Virus record (IMG/VR): IMGVR_UViG_3300042860_003408
Location: 1-64,000 of that record
Source: a virus
Length of the DNA: 64,000 bases
Direction: 5' to 3' (one strand)
In this document: piece after piece, positions 35,401-50,400 of the stretch
How the letters are laid out: every line of letters begins with the position of its first letter
How positions within the stretch are numbered: position 1 is the first letter of the stretch
The notes under the pieces: model-generated
Database searches by the model: none
Seen by the model: the letters and a program-made list of their open reading frames with translations, nothing else
What the model was told of the DNA's origin: nothing
Position numbers and translations under genes: made by a program

Positions 35401-38400
35401 TGCAATTGATGAATTTGTTCCTATTGAGCTTAATGATGATATTAAGGACATGGCTTATGGATTAGTATCTTCATACGGAGCTCAATATGAAGAACATATG
35501 GCATCCATACTTAGAGGAGATCAAACTCTTTACAATAGAGAGAAAGACACAAAAGTAGATAGATTCCATGATGTAGACGAGCTCCTTGATATGCATAGAA
35601 AGTCTCTTGAATCTAATGAAAAAGAGCAGAGAGTTCTAGAGGCTGCTGAAACCAAAAGAGAAGAGAAAAAGAGGGAAGCTAAAACAAAGCCAGAAACAAC
35701 TGTAGTAGCCGAGCCTGTTGTAGAACCTATTGTAGTTGAATTGGAATCATTAGAGCCAAAGTGGGAAATACCATCTGCTCCTGAAATAGTTGAATACGAA
35801 AGCCTAGAGTCTGCTCCAGAAGTAGAGACAGAGCAAGTTCCACCACTAGACGAGACAGATATTCCTCCATTAACTGAGGCCGACTTGAACTCATCAGTAA
35901 ATAGAGCCGAGGAATTGTTAGCAGATGACAACTTCGATCCATTTAGCGATTACGATAAAGAGGAGGAGGCTGCTAAACAGGCCGCAGATAATCAGGAGGA
36001 GCAGGCTCCCACACAAGGAATTACAAATAATGGGACAATTTACCCAGTGCTGGACTTAAGTAAAATAGATACAGATAATTTTATATATGTAACTCACCAA
36101 ACAGATATCGTCGGGCTAGAACAAATTCTTTCAAGAGGGTTTGATATAAGGAATGGGCTAAATGGAACATCATTGTTTGGGAATACAGAATCTATTCAAA
36201 GCCAAATGGACAGTATTAATTCTGGACACGGCCATAGAGGGGCTAGCAGGATGATTGTATTCGCATTCCCTAAATCAAAATTCGGGAATGTAAGGCAGCT
36301 GGATGAAATATCAGATATGCTTATCGATGAGGGAATATTTTCTATTCCCGGCCAATATGTATTTGGAGTATTCACCGAAAATAATAAGCCAATCACACAA
36401 GAAGCTGCTCCACAAAAATCCAAACAAGACGAGCTTAAGGAGAAATTAAACGCTAGACTAGCTCACTTGGCTGATGTTGCCACGGATGTTCTTGGATCTA
36501 AAATGAATGCTACTGGAAAGCAATATTCAAGCAAAGACTTCTTACCAGCAATGACTGGGGTACTAGAGGTTATTATGGAGCTTGGATATACATCATTCGT
36601 AGATGTAGTATCTAATGCATCTGATGCTATGAAAGGAAATGCAGTACTTGCAGGTCTTATTGATAGAATTAGCCCTAAACAATGGAGAGCTGCTTATAAC
36701 TCGGCTGCAGACTTTGCAGAAGGTACACAATCAGAGGAGGAAGTTATAGCCTATTCTAATGATGATGTAAAAGCTATTGTTGCTGGAACATATAAGAAAG
36801 AAGAAGAGATCGATATCAATGAAGATTTAGAAGATCTTAATCAGCCAGAAAAGACTGAGGAAGAAGAGAATAAAGAAGCGTCTAAAGAGATATCAGAAAT
36901 AGTTAAAGGCGCTGCTGCTATATCTATTGCAATGGAGAAAGAGGATTCTTCTGACTTTGTAAATATAGATGACGAGGCTCCTGGCACAATTGACGAGGAT
37001 AAAGTCTCAGTTAGATTTGGTAGATTGCCACATACACTATTTACGTCTAATCCAGAAATAATTAAATGGTTAAAAACTCCAAAAGCCTTAGAAGGCGCTA
37101 CATTTGAAATAGAGATATCTACAATACCTTTTGATAAAGTGCCACAATCTAGAAAGGACGCAGGAGACTATATCCCATTCGACATCAATAATCCTAATTC
37201 ATGGAACGAGGCTGCAATATTTGTTAAAATAAAAGATAAAAATGGCGTAGTTAGACCATTGAATATAAGCTTCCACAACATAGCAGTTAATAGCATGTTT
37301 GAGGATTCTGATGGCAATATGTATCCTAAGTTCAACGAACAGGATATCGCTGATTTAGTTGATTTTAGAAATAAGATAATAGCTTTATATGCAGAAAGCT
37401 TAGCAAATGGTTCTAATAAGGAATTAGTTGTATCTGGCGTATCTATAGGTAGAGCTAAGATAAAATTAAACAGAAAGAATGGTAAGCCGGTACAGAGAAG
37501 CCTGTCTAAAATCAAAGGACTAATAGAAGGCTTTAATGGAGATTTCTCTACTATAAACAACAATACATTAAGCTTAGCTTACGGTAGGGGGTGGAGAGGT
37601 AATTTTACTGTAGTTGGAATTGACGGAGTGATAGGTGATACTGATGAACAGAACTCTGGTAGTATGTTTGCAGTAAAGATTGACCCTGTACTTGGAACTA
37701 AAAGAAAGATAAAATTAAATAAACGTAGATTCTCAGAAGATAAAGATACTGCAGAATTTATATACAAACTACTTATAGACTGGAACATGTCTAAAGGTGA
37801 GTTAGCGTTAGACCGAGACGGAAATGTTGTTTTGGCCGGAGACGGTGCGTCTAATAGGTTAGGTATATCAGCAGAAGGCTTATTGTCTAAGATAGTTAAC
37901 TTTGGAAAAAGAACTCAAATTAATAAGAAGGACTTGCCAATGTTGACCCACCTGCTTCCAAAGCAATTCTACGTAGAAGGCAATTCACTATATCTAGGAG
38001 AAGCTAAGTTTGACATATCAAATCCAGCTGGAATATCTCCTGAAATTAAAGCTCAGATAATAGACTACATTAAGAATAACTTTAACTGGTCTATCAATGC
38101 TCATGACTTATGGAATCAAACTGGAGCTAATAGAAAGGTGGCTGATGTGTTTTCAGGTATCACCGACTACTTCAGATCTAATCCAGAAGCTAAATCAATT
38201 AAGTTCTTTGAAGGAATGGAAATTAAGAGAGAGGACTTAGGTTTAACCTGGGAAGCTTGGATTGTTAAATACGATAAGCTTATATCTGACGTTGCCGATG
38301 ATATCTTTGAATCTCCGTATACATTCTTAAATGATGTAGAGCTTGCAGATAGAATGGATAAGCCAACTATCAAGAAAGTTGCAAAGAAAAAGACAGATGC

Positions 38401-41400
38401 CAAAGAAGCCGCTTTAGAGCCTGTTTCTGACACGCAAAAAGCAGATGTAGTAGAAACATCAACTAACACTCAAAAGTCGCTAGAATCGCCTGAAAATGGC
38501 CTTAAAAGCGATGCTAGCGAGCAAGTTTCTGGTAAGAAGAAATTTAAGAAGAGGACTAGTGGCGATGTAGATAAAATATCTGACTTAGGTGTAAATGCTG
38601 TTGGTCCTACAAGACTGTCAACTAGTCATGCAGAGGAAGATAATTTAACTAATAGCGAACAAGCTTGGGCTAGAAAAAGGATATCATCTCTTATTGAAAT
38701 CAGTGATACTGAAATTGAAATGGAGAACGGTGATATTGCTATGGGTGTAGCTAACATCTTAAAGAATATTATTACACTATTCTCTGGCGCAGAAAGAGGC
38801 ACTGCTTACCACGAAGCATTTCACATTGTGTCTCTTGGGTTAATACCAAGAAATAGAAGGATGATGATATATGACTCAGTTAGGCGTACTATACCATCAT
38901 TGAGTGATGCTACAAATAAGGATATAGAGGAATACTTAGCCGAGGAATTTAGAGTATGGAGAGAGACTAATAAGATCGGCATTAAGATACCGATGCTTAG
39001 ATCTGTATTCAGAAAATTCTCCAACCTATTTACTGGAATGAAGTCTGCAAACAAGTCTGATATAAATAGATTATTTGAGGATATCGAATACGGTATATTT
39101 AAAAACAAAAAAGGTCCAAAGGCTAAATCTGAGCAATCTAAATTCTTTACTAGATTCTATGTAGATGGAGCTGCTAGAACTTTGAAGTCAAAAGGATTCA
39201 ATGCTATCAATACATTGGATATGCAATACGAAGTAGCCAAGGGGTTAGCATTCTCATTCATAGAATTATCTGGAGTTGAAAAAGTTTCTGATATCCGCAA
39301 TATGAGTAAAGACGTACTATATGATAGTATTCTTGCAGAGTATGAATATATGGAAGAAAATGGAATGGAAGATACATTGAAATATAAAATATATGAAGAT
39401 ATATTGGATAAATTTGATGAGGAAATAGTTCCATTAATAAATAAAGAATTATCTTCATTTGGGATAGCCCCAGCTGTATTCGATGTAGATGGAAACGAAA
39501 TAGAGGATAACGATAAAGATATCGTAAGTAACGAGATAGCTAAACATACAGTAGAATCATATAAGGTTCCTAAGTCTGATAATATTCCAATGGAGGTTAA
39601 ATTCTTCTTATGGACTATCCCTCAAAAAGAGAAAAATGCAGACGGTGTTGTTGTAGATAAATTTAACCCATTAACTGGCTTTAAATTATTCTACGACCAG
39701 ACCACGTCGTGGGTTACAGTTGCAAGCGATTTAGGTCATTTGAAATCGTACACCGAGATGAGGAATAAAATATATTCTCTTGGTGTTGTATCTGGTAATT
39801 TATTCTATAGAAGCGTATTAGATAAGCTTGACAATTCTAGCGATAGATTTAAAACAGCATTCTTTGCCGCAGTAAAATGTCATAGACATGACTTTGCGAG
39901 TATAGCATTTACTGGAGACAAAAATGGAAACATGGCTGAAGCCGACAGAAGACTTAGGGTTATAGAGTCAAAGGCTACAACTGCCAAGATAACTAAGCCA
40001 AAAGAATGGGGTGAGAACATGATGTCTATTGGATTTTTATTCTCTGATAGTGTTGATGGGCCAGTATTTAACAAGGCTAATGCCGAGTCTATAATAGCCA
40101 GACATAAAGCACTTGTATCATTTGCCGGTAGATTAACAAATCCACTAGAAGCTGAAAAGATTACTGACGAGCAAATTACTGCTGCTATTAATGAGTATAT
40201 TGATATATTTAATAAAATAGGCATATCTATAAACGATGCAACTATAGATGAGATAATCAAACATTCTTATCCAAATGCATCTAGAAAAAACGCTATAGCT
40301 AGTTTAATCACCCAATCAAAACCAGAACACCCATCATTTGTTCTTACCAACATCATAACAGACCTAGTTAAGAATGATGGAAAGCTTATAGTAAACAGGA
40401 AAGAGAAGGTAGATAGAAAAGAGATCTACAAGTCTCAGAAGTCGACAGGATTTATAGCTATGATGTATTTCAAGGCCAATCCAAATATAACAGAGACCAC
40501 TTCTACCGGGGCTGATGGAGCCAAGGTATATGAGATATCTCTACCAAACTATGTGACAGAGACGGCAGAAAGAATATCTACTGACACTGAATACAGGGAT
40601 AAAGTAATGCAATCTAGTTTTGCTTCAGGCAGGATTGGAGGAGCAGCTTTCGAAGGAGACAGAACTACTGTTGGAGGCTCTATAGTACTAGACCAATTAC
40701 AATCAGGTGAATCAAAGGGATTAAAGGTTAAGACATTCTTGAAATTCTATGAAGATAATTCTGGAGATAAAGGTAGAGATTACTTTGCACTATCTCCTAT
40801 GGAGGATTATATGATGAAAATGGCAGCCACTAATTCTGGATATATGTTATGTCCTACTATGGCTGATAAGAAATCGTGGTACATGTTTGCTGGCATTAAA
40901 ATGCCGTCATTTAGCGTATCTAAACAAGAAGGAACTCCTATTGCTGTTGATATGAATTCATTGAAAGATGGGCTAGTTAGACAATCAATCACATTCCCTA
41001 CAAAAACAGTAGCTATATTCAATGGATACTTTGAGGCAGAATATCTTGCAATGCAGGATGCTTGGAGTGCATGGAAGGTTGCAATGGGTAATAAAAATAA
41101 ACTAGAACAAACATATCACTACGGCGGATTCTCACAAAGAGGTGCAAATAAATATACCACAAAAGGCAAATGGAATTCAGGACTTGGTAATGGTATGAAA
41201 TTTAGGCATTTCGATGAAATTTCTATTGACATAAAAGGCGACGGCTCATTTGTAAATCTAAATGAATATCAAGAGGAATTGATAGACCAATATGGAGTAA
41301 TTAATGGGATGACTAGATTCTTTGAGGAAATGGATAGTAAAATATTCAATGCATCAAATGAAACTAAATTCCAAATAATGAATGCCACCTTGGCTAATTC

Positions 41401-44400
41401 AATATCTAGAGAATTAAAGTGGCTTGTTAAGAATGGCGCTATAACTGTACAGCACAAAAAGAATGGCGTATTCTATAAAAATAAGAAGCTAGATAAATCT
41501 ATATTTAAAGATACTAGAGCTTACTTCATCAAACAATCTAATTTAAACTCAAAAGAATCTCTTGTTAGTGACTATGCCGACACGTCTGCTATTTACAATA
41601 TGGTTGCTGAGCATATGGTGAACACATCCATATCTACAATAGAATTTGAAAAGATATTCTCAAAAGACCCTGCATTCCATAAAGATCCTGATGCTAAGAT
41701 AAAAAGGTTATCTTCTATACTATCAACAGGTACTCCATGTTTATCTGAAACAGGAAGATCCACATTTGTGTCTGCTGAGTTAAATGACAATGAAATACCT
41801 TCTCCTAATTTATCTGAGATAAAATCAAGGATGATTGCTGCTCATGTAAACGAAAGACATGGCGATGAATTAAATATGACTTTTAATGAAATATTAGAGG
41901 CTATTAATTCTGGAAATATGGACGAGATAAATAAGTTATCAGACATCAAAATGATAATGAATATAGTTGATGCTCAGACTGCTGGATATAATAAAGTAAA
42001 TGAAACAGACGCTTCTGTGTTCATATCTCCTGTTATGTATAGAGATATACTTAGAAAATTAGGAAGATGGAATGAAGACTTAAATGAGGCATTTGATTTA
42101 TTGGAATCAGAAGATATGTCTTGGATGGAAGATTCTGCTAAATATCTAAAAGTGATGGAGCTTGCTCTTAATCCGCTTAAGATGATATATTATGGAGATA
42201 AGTTCAGTAATGGGTTAAATATTCCAAAACTAGACAAGATGGCAATGTTCTGTTTATTTAGATCTGTCGCTACAGGTGCAAATAAAGCTCTATATGAAAG
42301 GATGAACAATCCAGAAGATGGTGCAAGCAAAATAGATATGGTCGCATTCTCATCTGCTGTTAAGTCTGGGAATAATAATCCAATAGACTTCTTTGACAAA
42401 GACGGTAATGTATCTAACCTTGATAAGTTTACAGAAGAAATTCAGCACTTTGAATTCCTTAGACATCAGCTTGAAACTGAAGCTCACGAGGAAGAGGAGG
42501 TTGGATTGGCAACTCAGGTTCAAAAAGTTGCAATGTCCAATATAGTGTCAGATAAAGTTTATTCAAATATAACAATAGGCGGAAATAAAGGTGCTACAGG
42601 AAGACAGTTAATAGAGGAATGGTCAAATGCATTAACAGAGATATCTAATAGGGGTAGAAATGATGTAGAGAATGAATTAGGAATTAAATACGAAGGCGGA
42701 GTATTGACTTTCGATAAAAAGAAATTATACGGATTCTTGCATTCAGAGGCAATCAAGTCTAATATGACTGATGATGTCTACGAGACCCTTATGAAGGCAG
42801 CTGAGCCAAATAGCAGGATAACACTTCAGGCCATGGCTGATAGAGATTGGATTGAGAGCAAACTTGTTTCATTTATTATGAAGAAGACTCTTGATGTCAA
42901 TACCCCAGGTGGTGCATTTATTCAGATGTCTACATTTGGTATAAATACACTTACAGACAGCATAACTAGCGAAGGATATAAGCTTAATGGTGGAAGAAAG
43001 TTAAATTACATGAATGCTGACGGAAGCATGGATTGTGTCGTTTCTCTATCATTATTTAAAGATGTTTTGCCAGAGGATGTTAAGTTGATGTCTCCAGTTA
43101 AGCAAAGAGATTGGCTTTTAATGCATAATATAATCGGTCCTGACTCAGATCCTGCTGCATTAGGATATCGTATTCCAACTCAAGGTATGTCATCTGTATC
43201 ATCATTAAAGATTATAGATGTTATCCCTAAGATAATTGGAGATACTATAATTCTTCCAACAGAATTCACTGCGCTCACAGGCTCTGACTTTGACGTTGAC
43301 AAGTTGTATTTAGCTAGATATAACTATGCTAAAAACCCAGCTGGTCGATTCGAAAAGGTTGAGTTTGATGACAACAAGAAAAGTGAGAAGAATCCAGAGA
43401 AGTCTAAATGGCAAGTAAATTCAAATGCTGCTATCCAAAATAGATTGTTGGATGTAATGATGGCTGCAATAACAGAGCCATCTTCTATACATGAAACAAG
43501 GCTTCCATTAGATGCTACTACTAGTGTAATAAAGGACGATATTCTTCCAGACATAGACTCAGTTACTGGCACTGGAGAAAAGCGAGGAGCTCTTATGTTT
43601 ACATCACCTTCATATCAAACAGATAAGAAAGTTGAGTATTCTACAGGCAAGAAGAATTTGGGTATAATGGCACTTGCTAATACAAACCATATTTATACGC
43701 AGATGACTAATCTGACTATAAATCCAAAACAAAGGACAGCCGCTAAACACGGAATATTTGAACTTGGAGGAATATATGGAGCTGACGGAATGCGTATATT
43801 GGACTGGCTATCTGCCATGATTAATGCTCACGTTGACGTTGCCAAAGATCCATATATCATACGACTAGGTGTTAATGAACATACTGTTAATATGGTTGCA
43901 TTCTTACTTAGAGCTGGTATTGGCGGAAACGCATTCTACTTCTTATCACAACCATCTTTAAAAGAGGCTTATGCTGAGGTTGAAGAATTTAATGGCAAAT
44001 ATGAAGTAAATAAAGATTCTGTTAAGAAGTTGCATGAAGTAATAAAGGACAAGCTACAGAAATATAGAGCTATGGCTGCTAGAATTGATGGTGGTAAAAA
44101 CGCTCAATACGTAGAATCTTTATTCGTTGAAGATAAATATGGTAGACGTGATATGCCGACAGGAGATGTACTTAATAGTAGATCTAAATTAAAGTCTGGC
44201 CTAAATAAAGACTTGTCTAATTTTGATTATCTATTGCACCAGATATTGGTAATGGAAACTTATTTAGAATTACTTCCATATTCTAACGAATTATCTGAGC
44301 TTGTCAAATACTCTCAAATTGAGACCAAAAAACAAGGTAAATCATTTATAGCAAATAATGAGTTTATTTCAAAAGTAAATTCATTGATATTGGATGATGA

Positions 44401-47400
44401 TAATGGAACGTCTGTATTTAGTGGCGTAAGAAACTATTATGAATCTACACCATTGATGGCAAGGCTTAGAAATAGCTCTGGGTTAATAGTAGGAATAAGT
44501 CGTGGTTTATTATTTAGAACCTCTAGACAAGTATTATCTATTCTTAACAAAGTAAATATACTTGCAGGAAGAGAAGGTTTTGACAATAGCAAATTCATGC
44601 ATGGCGTATCAAGGTATGTCGAGACGGCAATTAAGGATTCTTTTTATAGAAAATATGCAGAACAAAACGATATAGATATAAATAGCTTGTTCTTTGGAGA
44701 AGACACTGTCGCTAAGGAATTATTCCATATCAAGTCTGCTATAAATAACGGTCATTTACCTGGATATGAAAACAATGTCTTCTTGAAGGTATTGTCATAT
44801 ACTATGCATAGTAAATCAGAGGAGTCTTATCCAGACCATGTTACTATAGACTCATCTGCGAAGGACGATAAAAATATTCAAGAGAAGATAAAGTACTATT
44901 TTTCTGAATTATTAAATCCAATACTTGAAGATGAATCGCAAGAAGGCCTTAGTGAACAAGAAATAAGCGCACTTAAATCTAGAAATAAAGATAGGGTTAT
45001 GCTTAAGGATTTTGCTAAGAGATTCATACTATATCAATTTTATAGCACTGGTGACAATAGCGCATTAAATTACGTTAAATTATCTGAGGATGATAGAATT
45101 TCACTGGAGATTAATTCAGGGTTAGTAGATGCTAATACTGGAGCACCAATCAAGATTGCACTATACGACTTTATAGATGATGTGTTGACGGAACTGAATG
45201 AATTATCATATGAACATACTCCTGGAGTAGCGCTTCAAAATGATGTTAAATTCTTGGAAGATTTGTTCATTAGTAGATGGTGGGATAATGAACTAGTTCC
45301 AACTACCACTGCATATAAAGTAAGAAAAGGTCAATTTGATGAAGATGGGCATCCATTAGTAGATCAGAAACCTAAGAAAATGTCGACTAAAAAGATGCTT
45401 GGTATTGAATATGAATTGGAATTTATAGACACTGCTGCTAGACCTATTGGATCTACATCTGATGGAAAACATCCAGTATTTAAGCCATTCGTTAAGATAA
45501 TCAAGACAGGCACCAATGGAAGACAGTTTGAAATACTATATAAATACATAGGAAACTCGACAAGGTCTAATGCTAAAGGCGATGTGTCTATTAAACCAGT
45601 ATATGTTGCTGTTGACAAAAAAGGTAGCAAAGCATCTGGTCTTGCACTTATAGAGTCTAATTCAAAGACTTCTGTAATAAAGACAAACGAACTTCCACAG
45701 TCAAATATAAATTCATCTATATTCTCGAAAGAGGCTGGATTTGATAAAGTAAGCTGGTTTGATATGTTTATGGGTCTTGAAGATAAGTTCGTTGAGAGCT
45801 TAGGTGCTAGCACAGTAGATAAAGCAGTGACTAATGCAATAGATAACAATAGTTATTCTATGTCTTATTTAGATAATGCTATAGAAGATGCTGGAATTAC
45901 AGATAGCGCAAGGATAGCCTCAATGAGGGAGGAATTCGCTAGAGGCATTTTAAGCCGTTTTAACGAACTCAATTTACCGGATAATACAATTGCCCAGGAA
46001 GATAGAGAAAGTGCCTTAGAAGAGCTTAAAACAAGCGCAGAGGCCTATCTAGGACAATTTATTAGGAAAGTAGAAATGCAACCTAGCAATAATGCTAGAA
46101 GCATTAACATATACGCTGGTACTGGAGAAAATGCAAACTTAAGTAATCTCGCAATAAGACCATTTACTTTGCCAACAGGATCCTCTAGGCTGAATATGAT
46201 TAAGGGAGATATCAGCTTTACTAGCGTAGAGCAAGCGTTCCAATTAGCCAAATACACGTATACTGGAAATGTAAGAGATGATGGTAGCTGGCAGCCGCAA
46301 ATGCTGTCTGGTGGAGGCTTTGGGAATGAGATGTCAAAAGAGGATGATGAGTTCAATTGGAAACTGGCTGGACAAATACAGAACAGTAAAAACCCTGCTG
46401 AGGCCAAAGCCCTGGGAAGACAATTTAAACATTTGGACGTAGATAGATGGAATAAAGCCTCTTCTTCTATCATGAAAGAGTTATTGCTAGAATCATTTAA
46501 ACAAAACCCTGATGCACTTCAAGAATTATTAGCAACTGGGAACGCAATACTTACTCATACGCAAGATAAAGGCAAGTGGAGTACTGAATTTCCTCGACTT
46601 CTTATGGAGGTTAGAGATGAATTAAACGCAGATCTTACTACAGAAGCAGAAGGCGAACAGGATTTAACTAATATTAACGAATCTAGCACGCTTACTGGAT
46701 ATCAAGGAAGAAAGTCTGATGTAGCAGACAATAGAGAATATAATTTCTATTCCACATCAGAAGAGGAGGCCAGGGATTATGGAAGTAATGTTTCTAAAAA
46801 ACGAATAAGCCTAAATAACTTCTTATTTAAAACAGAATTACTACCCAATGGGACGTCTGTCTATACAGAGGCCTATGATAAGATATATAAAGCATTTCAG
46901 GAAAAATATGGATCTCCATTTGATATATTGAATAATGGAACACCAGAAAAAATAGAGCTTATGAATAAGTTCTTTGAAATGGTAAGAGAGGCTGGATTTA
47001 GTGGATATACAGAGATAAGAAAGAATAATAATTTTAGTCAATCAGATAATAGGTATATTGTTACGTTTAATCAAAAGTCTACTGCTAAATCAATTTCGAT
47101 TGCATCTGAATTCACTAATCATTCTGGTGGCGCTTATGGTGCTGACACCTTCTGGGATCAAATTGGTAGAGAATATGGTGTAACTGATAATAGGCATTAC
47201 AGACAAGAAGATAATAAGTCTTTATCTCAAGCGCTTAGAAATAAGAAAGTTGAAGCCACTGTTCTTACAACGGAACAGATGGATAAAGCTAGAACTGAGA
47301 TAGAGAAATTGCTAGGCAAGAAATACCCGGATACAAAAGAAGGCAACCTGCAAGTAAGAAATTATTATCAAGTGTCTAATGCAGATGCTGTATTTGCAAT

Positions 47401-50400
47401 AGCAAAAATATCTGGAGATGCCAAATTTAATTCTGGAACTGTGTTCGGCGGAACAAACACTGCAGTTCAATTAGGAGTTCAATTAGGAAAGCCAGTATAT
47501 GTATGGGATGTAACCTCTGAGCAATGGATGCGGTTTGTTCCGGAAATGCGAAAAGATGATAAGATTGTAGGAAAGTTTGTCCCAACAAGCACTCCTATGC
47601 TCACAAAGAACTTCGCTGGCGTTGGTACTAGAGATATTGAAAACTATAATACTTTAAATAAGACTACTAATCAGTGGGAGCCAAGAAAAGAGTATTTAGG
47701 AATAGAGAAAGAAAATGCCGCAAAACAGGCTATTAGAGATGTGTTTGAAAATACATTTAAAAATCAAGAAAACACTACAGCTAGTGAAGAAGAGCATGAG
47801 TCTACTATAAAATCTATAGAGGGAAAACAAGAATCGTTAAGTAAGCAAGACCAGGAAACTGTTAATGAAGTATTTAATGATGGAGGAAAACCTAAGATAC
47901 TTATAGCCAGCGAGACGTCAGACCCAGTATTCCATGTTAAGAAAATAAAAGAAATTGTAGCCAACAGAAAGACTAATGGGGTAAATGCAATGTATCTTAT
48001 AACAAAACATGACGGACTCCCATTGAAAGAATTGGCTGAATTAAAAATTCCTAAATTCTATCACTTCAGCATAACTACTCTTGGCGGCACTAAGTATGAG
48101 CCAGGCGTTATGAAATACGACGACTTATTAGATAGGATTGAGACATTTATAAAAGAAGGCCTTTTAAATCCAAATCTAATAACAGTTAGGATTGACCCTA
48201 TCATTCCAGGAGTTACTAATTTTGATGACGTAGAGCGTGTAATAAAGAGAGCGTCAGAAATGGGAATTAGGCAGATTAAGTTCAGTGTAATGGATAGCTA
48301 TTCAGGATCTAAAAACGATAGATTTATAGTAGCTAAAATGAAGGAACTTGGCTACGATTTTGCAGCATATAAAACAAATGACAATATTAAATTTAGCGCT
48401 AAACAGGAGATAATAGATGAATTAAGTGTTAAAATGCGCGATCTTTGTAAGAAATATGGAATACGACAATTAAGTTCTTGTGCTGAAAAAGTAAACGTAG
48501 ACGGAGTTCAAAAATTAGGTTGTTTAAATGTTCAATCTATAAACGCTGCGATGGGAAGGACTGATGTTACTCATGTCCAAGGAAATCAAAGACAAGATTG
48601 TAGTTGCTACGGGAATAAGGTGGATGCATTAAGATATAATGATAAATGCGCAAGTAGCTGTGTATATTGCTATGCAGGACATAACAGTGTTGTTTCGCTT
48701 AAGTATTATAATGAGGATGGTAGTCTAAAGGTAAATGATTTTACGAAGACATCAAATACTGAACAAGCAATTATCGAGCCGGAAGTGACACAAGAAAGAT
48801 TCACTGAATTTGGGACTACGTATGCTTTTGGATTTGTTGACGGAAAAATGACTTCGGCAATGTATCAGCAAGGAAATGGCGAATTTAATAATATGAATAT
48901 GTTATCTGCAGAGAAGGCATATTCTAGATTGAAATCAAAAAGTGAAAATGCTGTCGTTAGTGAAGTAACGCCTGATACTCCATCAGAAGCTGATATAAAT
49001 CTATTTGGAAAAGATATTGACTTAAGTAAGATTGGTATTCCTTATCAATTAAACGATGAGCAAGAAGCTGCATTGAAAGCAATAGAAGCATGGGTTAAAG
49101 ATAAAACAATAACTACCCCATTCTCGCTATTAGGCTCTGCTGGTTCTGGTAAAACATCCATAACTAGAGTACTTATAAATGCACTTAGCAATGCTGAGAT
49201 TACATATCAATTATTAGCTCCAACACATAGAGCTAAAGGTGTATTATCTAGAGCTACTGGCAAGAAAGCTAAAACATATCATGCTTACTTTCAATTAGTC
49301 CCAGAGGCCAGAGAGGTTGGTATGAAGCTTGAGTTTGGCGGAGCTACTAATTATGAATCTAATGTAGATCTATATATAATAGATGAGGTTTCTTTAATCT
49401 CAGATAAGAGTGTAGATGAAATACTTAAAGTTGCGGAAGCTACTGGAGCTAAAGTATTGTTTATTGGAGATCATGCTCAGTTATATCCTGTTGGAAATAC
49501 TGACGCAAAAGGAATGCCTAAACAATCAATTGGGTTAGAATCTCCAACCAGCATAGTTCTTAATAAGGTTATGCGTGTTGCGAATGGAAATCCATTAGCA
49601 GATGTATTAAGTATTATGAGAATGTATCAGGCTCCTGGGCTTATGAATATCAATGGAACTGAATATAATTTTACCGACCAGTCTAAAGCAATCTTCTCTA
49701 AGAGAGATGCATTTAACGACCAAGGCGGCGTTGTATTTGTAGGCGAAGCTGATAGAGCGAAAGCAGTAGAGCAATTTGTTGATATGTTCTTTACGTCAGA
49801 AGACTATTCTAAGGATGTTAATTTCGCTAAGATATTGGCATTTAGAAATGATGTAATAGACTCAATGAATGCCTATGTTAGAGCTAAATTAGGAAAGAAA
49901 GGATTGATTGAGGTTGGAGAACAAGTCATAGGATATAGTCAAATAAAGGCTGGAAAGGTAGACTTGGTTGCGAACGACGATGAATATGTTGTTGACAGCA
50001 TAGGAGCTCCTAGAGAGATTACGTCATACGCAGTGCCTGGAGTAACATTGAAAGTTGTTCCAATAGAAATACGAATGACTACTGGTGCTTCCGCTGGAGG
50101 CGTATTTAATTTATTAACTGATTATAGCGAAGAGAATATGCTTGCAATACGAGCGGCTATTCTTAAGCGGAAACAGGAGATAAGTAATATGGACTATCAA
50201 GAAAAAAGAGAGGCTAATAGAAACTTCTTTATTGCATTGACTAAAGATTTCATTACGCTTAAACCTATAAAAAATAGCTTAACTGATAACGAAAATGCGT
50301 CAAATAATTTAAAGGATAGAACTATTGGATTTACATACGCATCTACAGTACACAAAGCTCAAGGCGGAGAATATCAAAACGTTCTTGTTCTTGATTCGGA

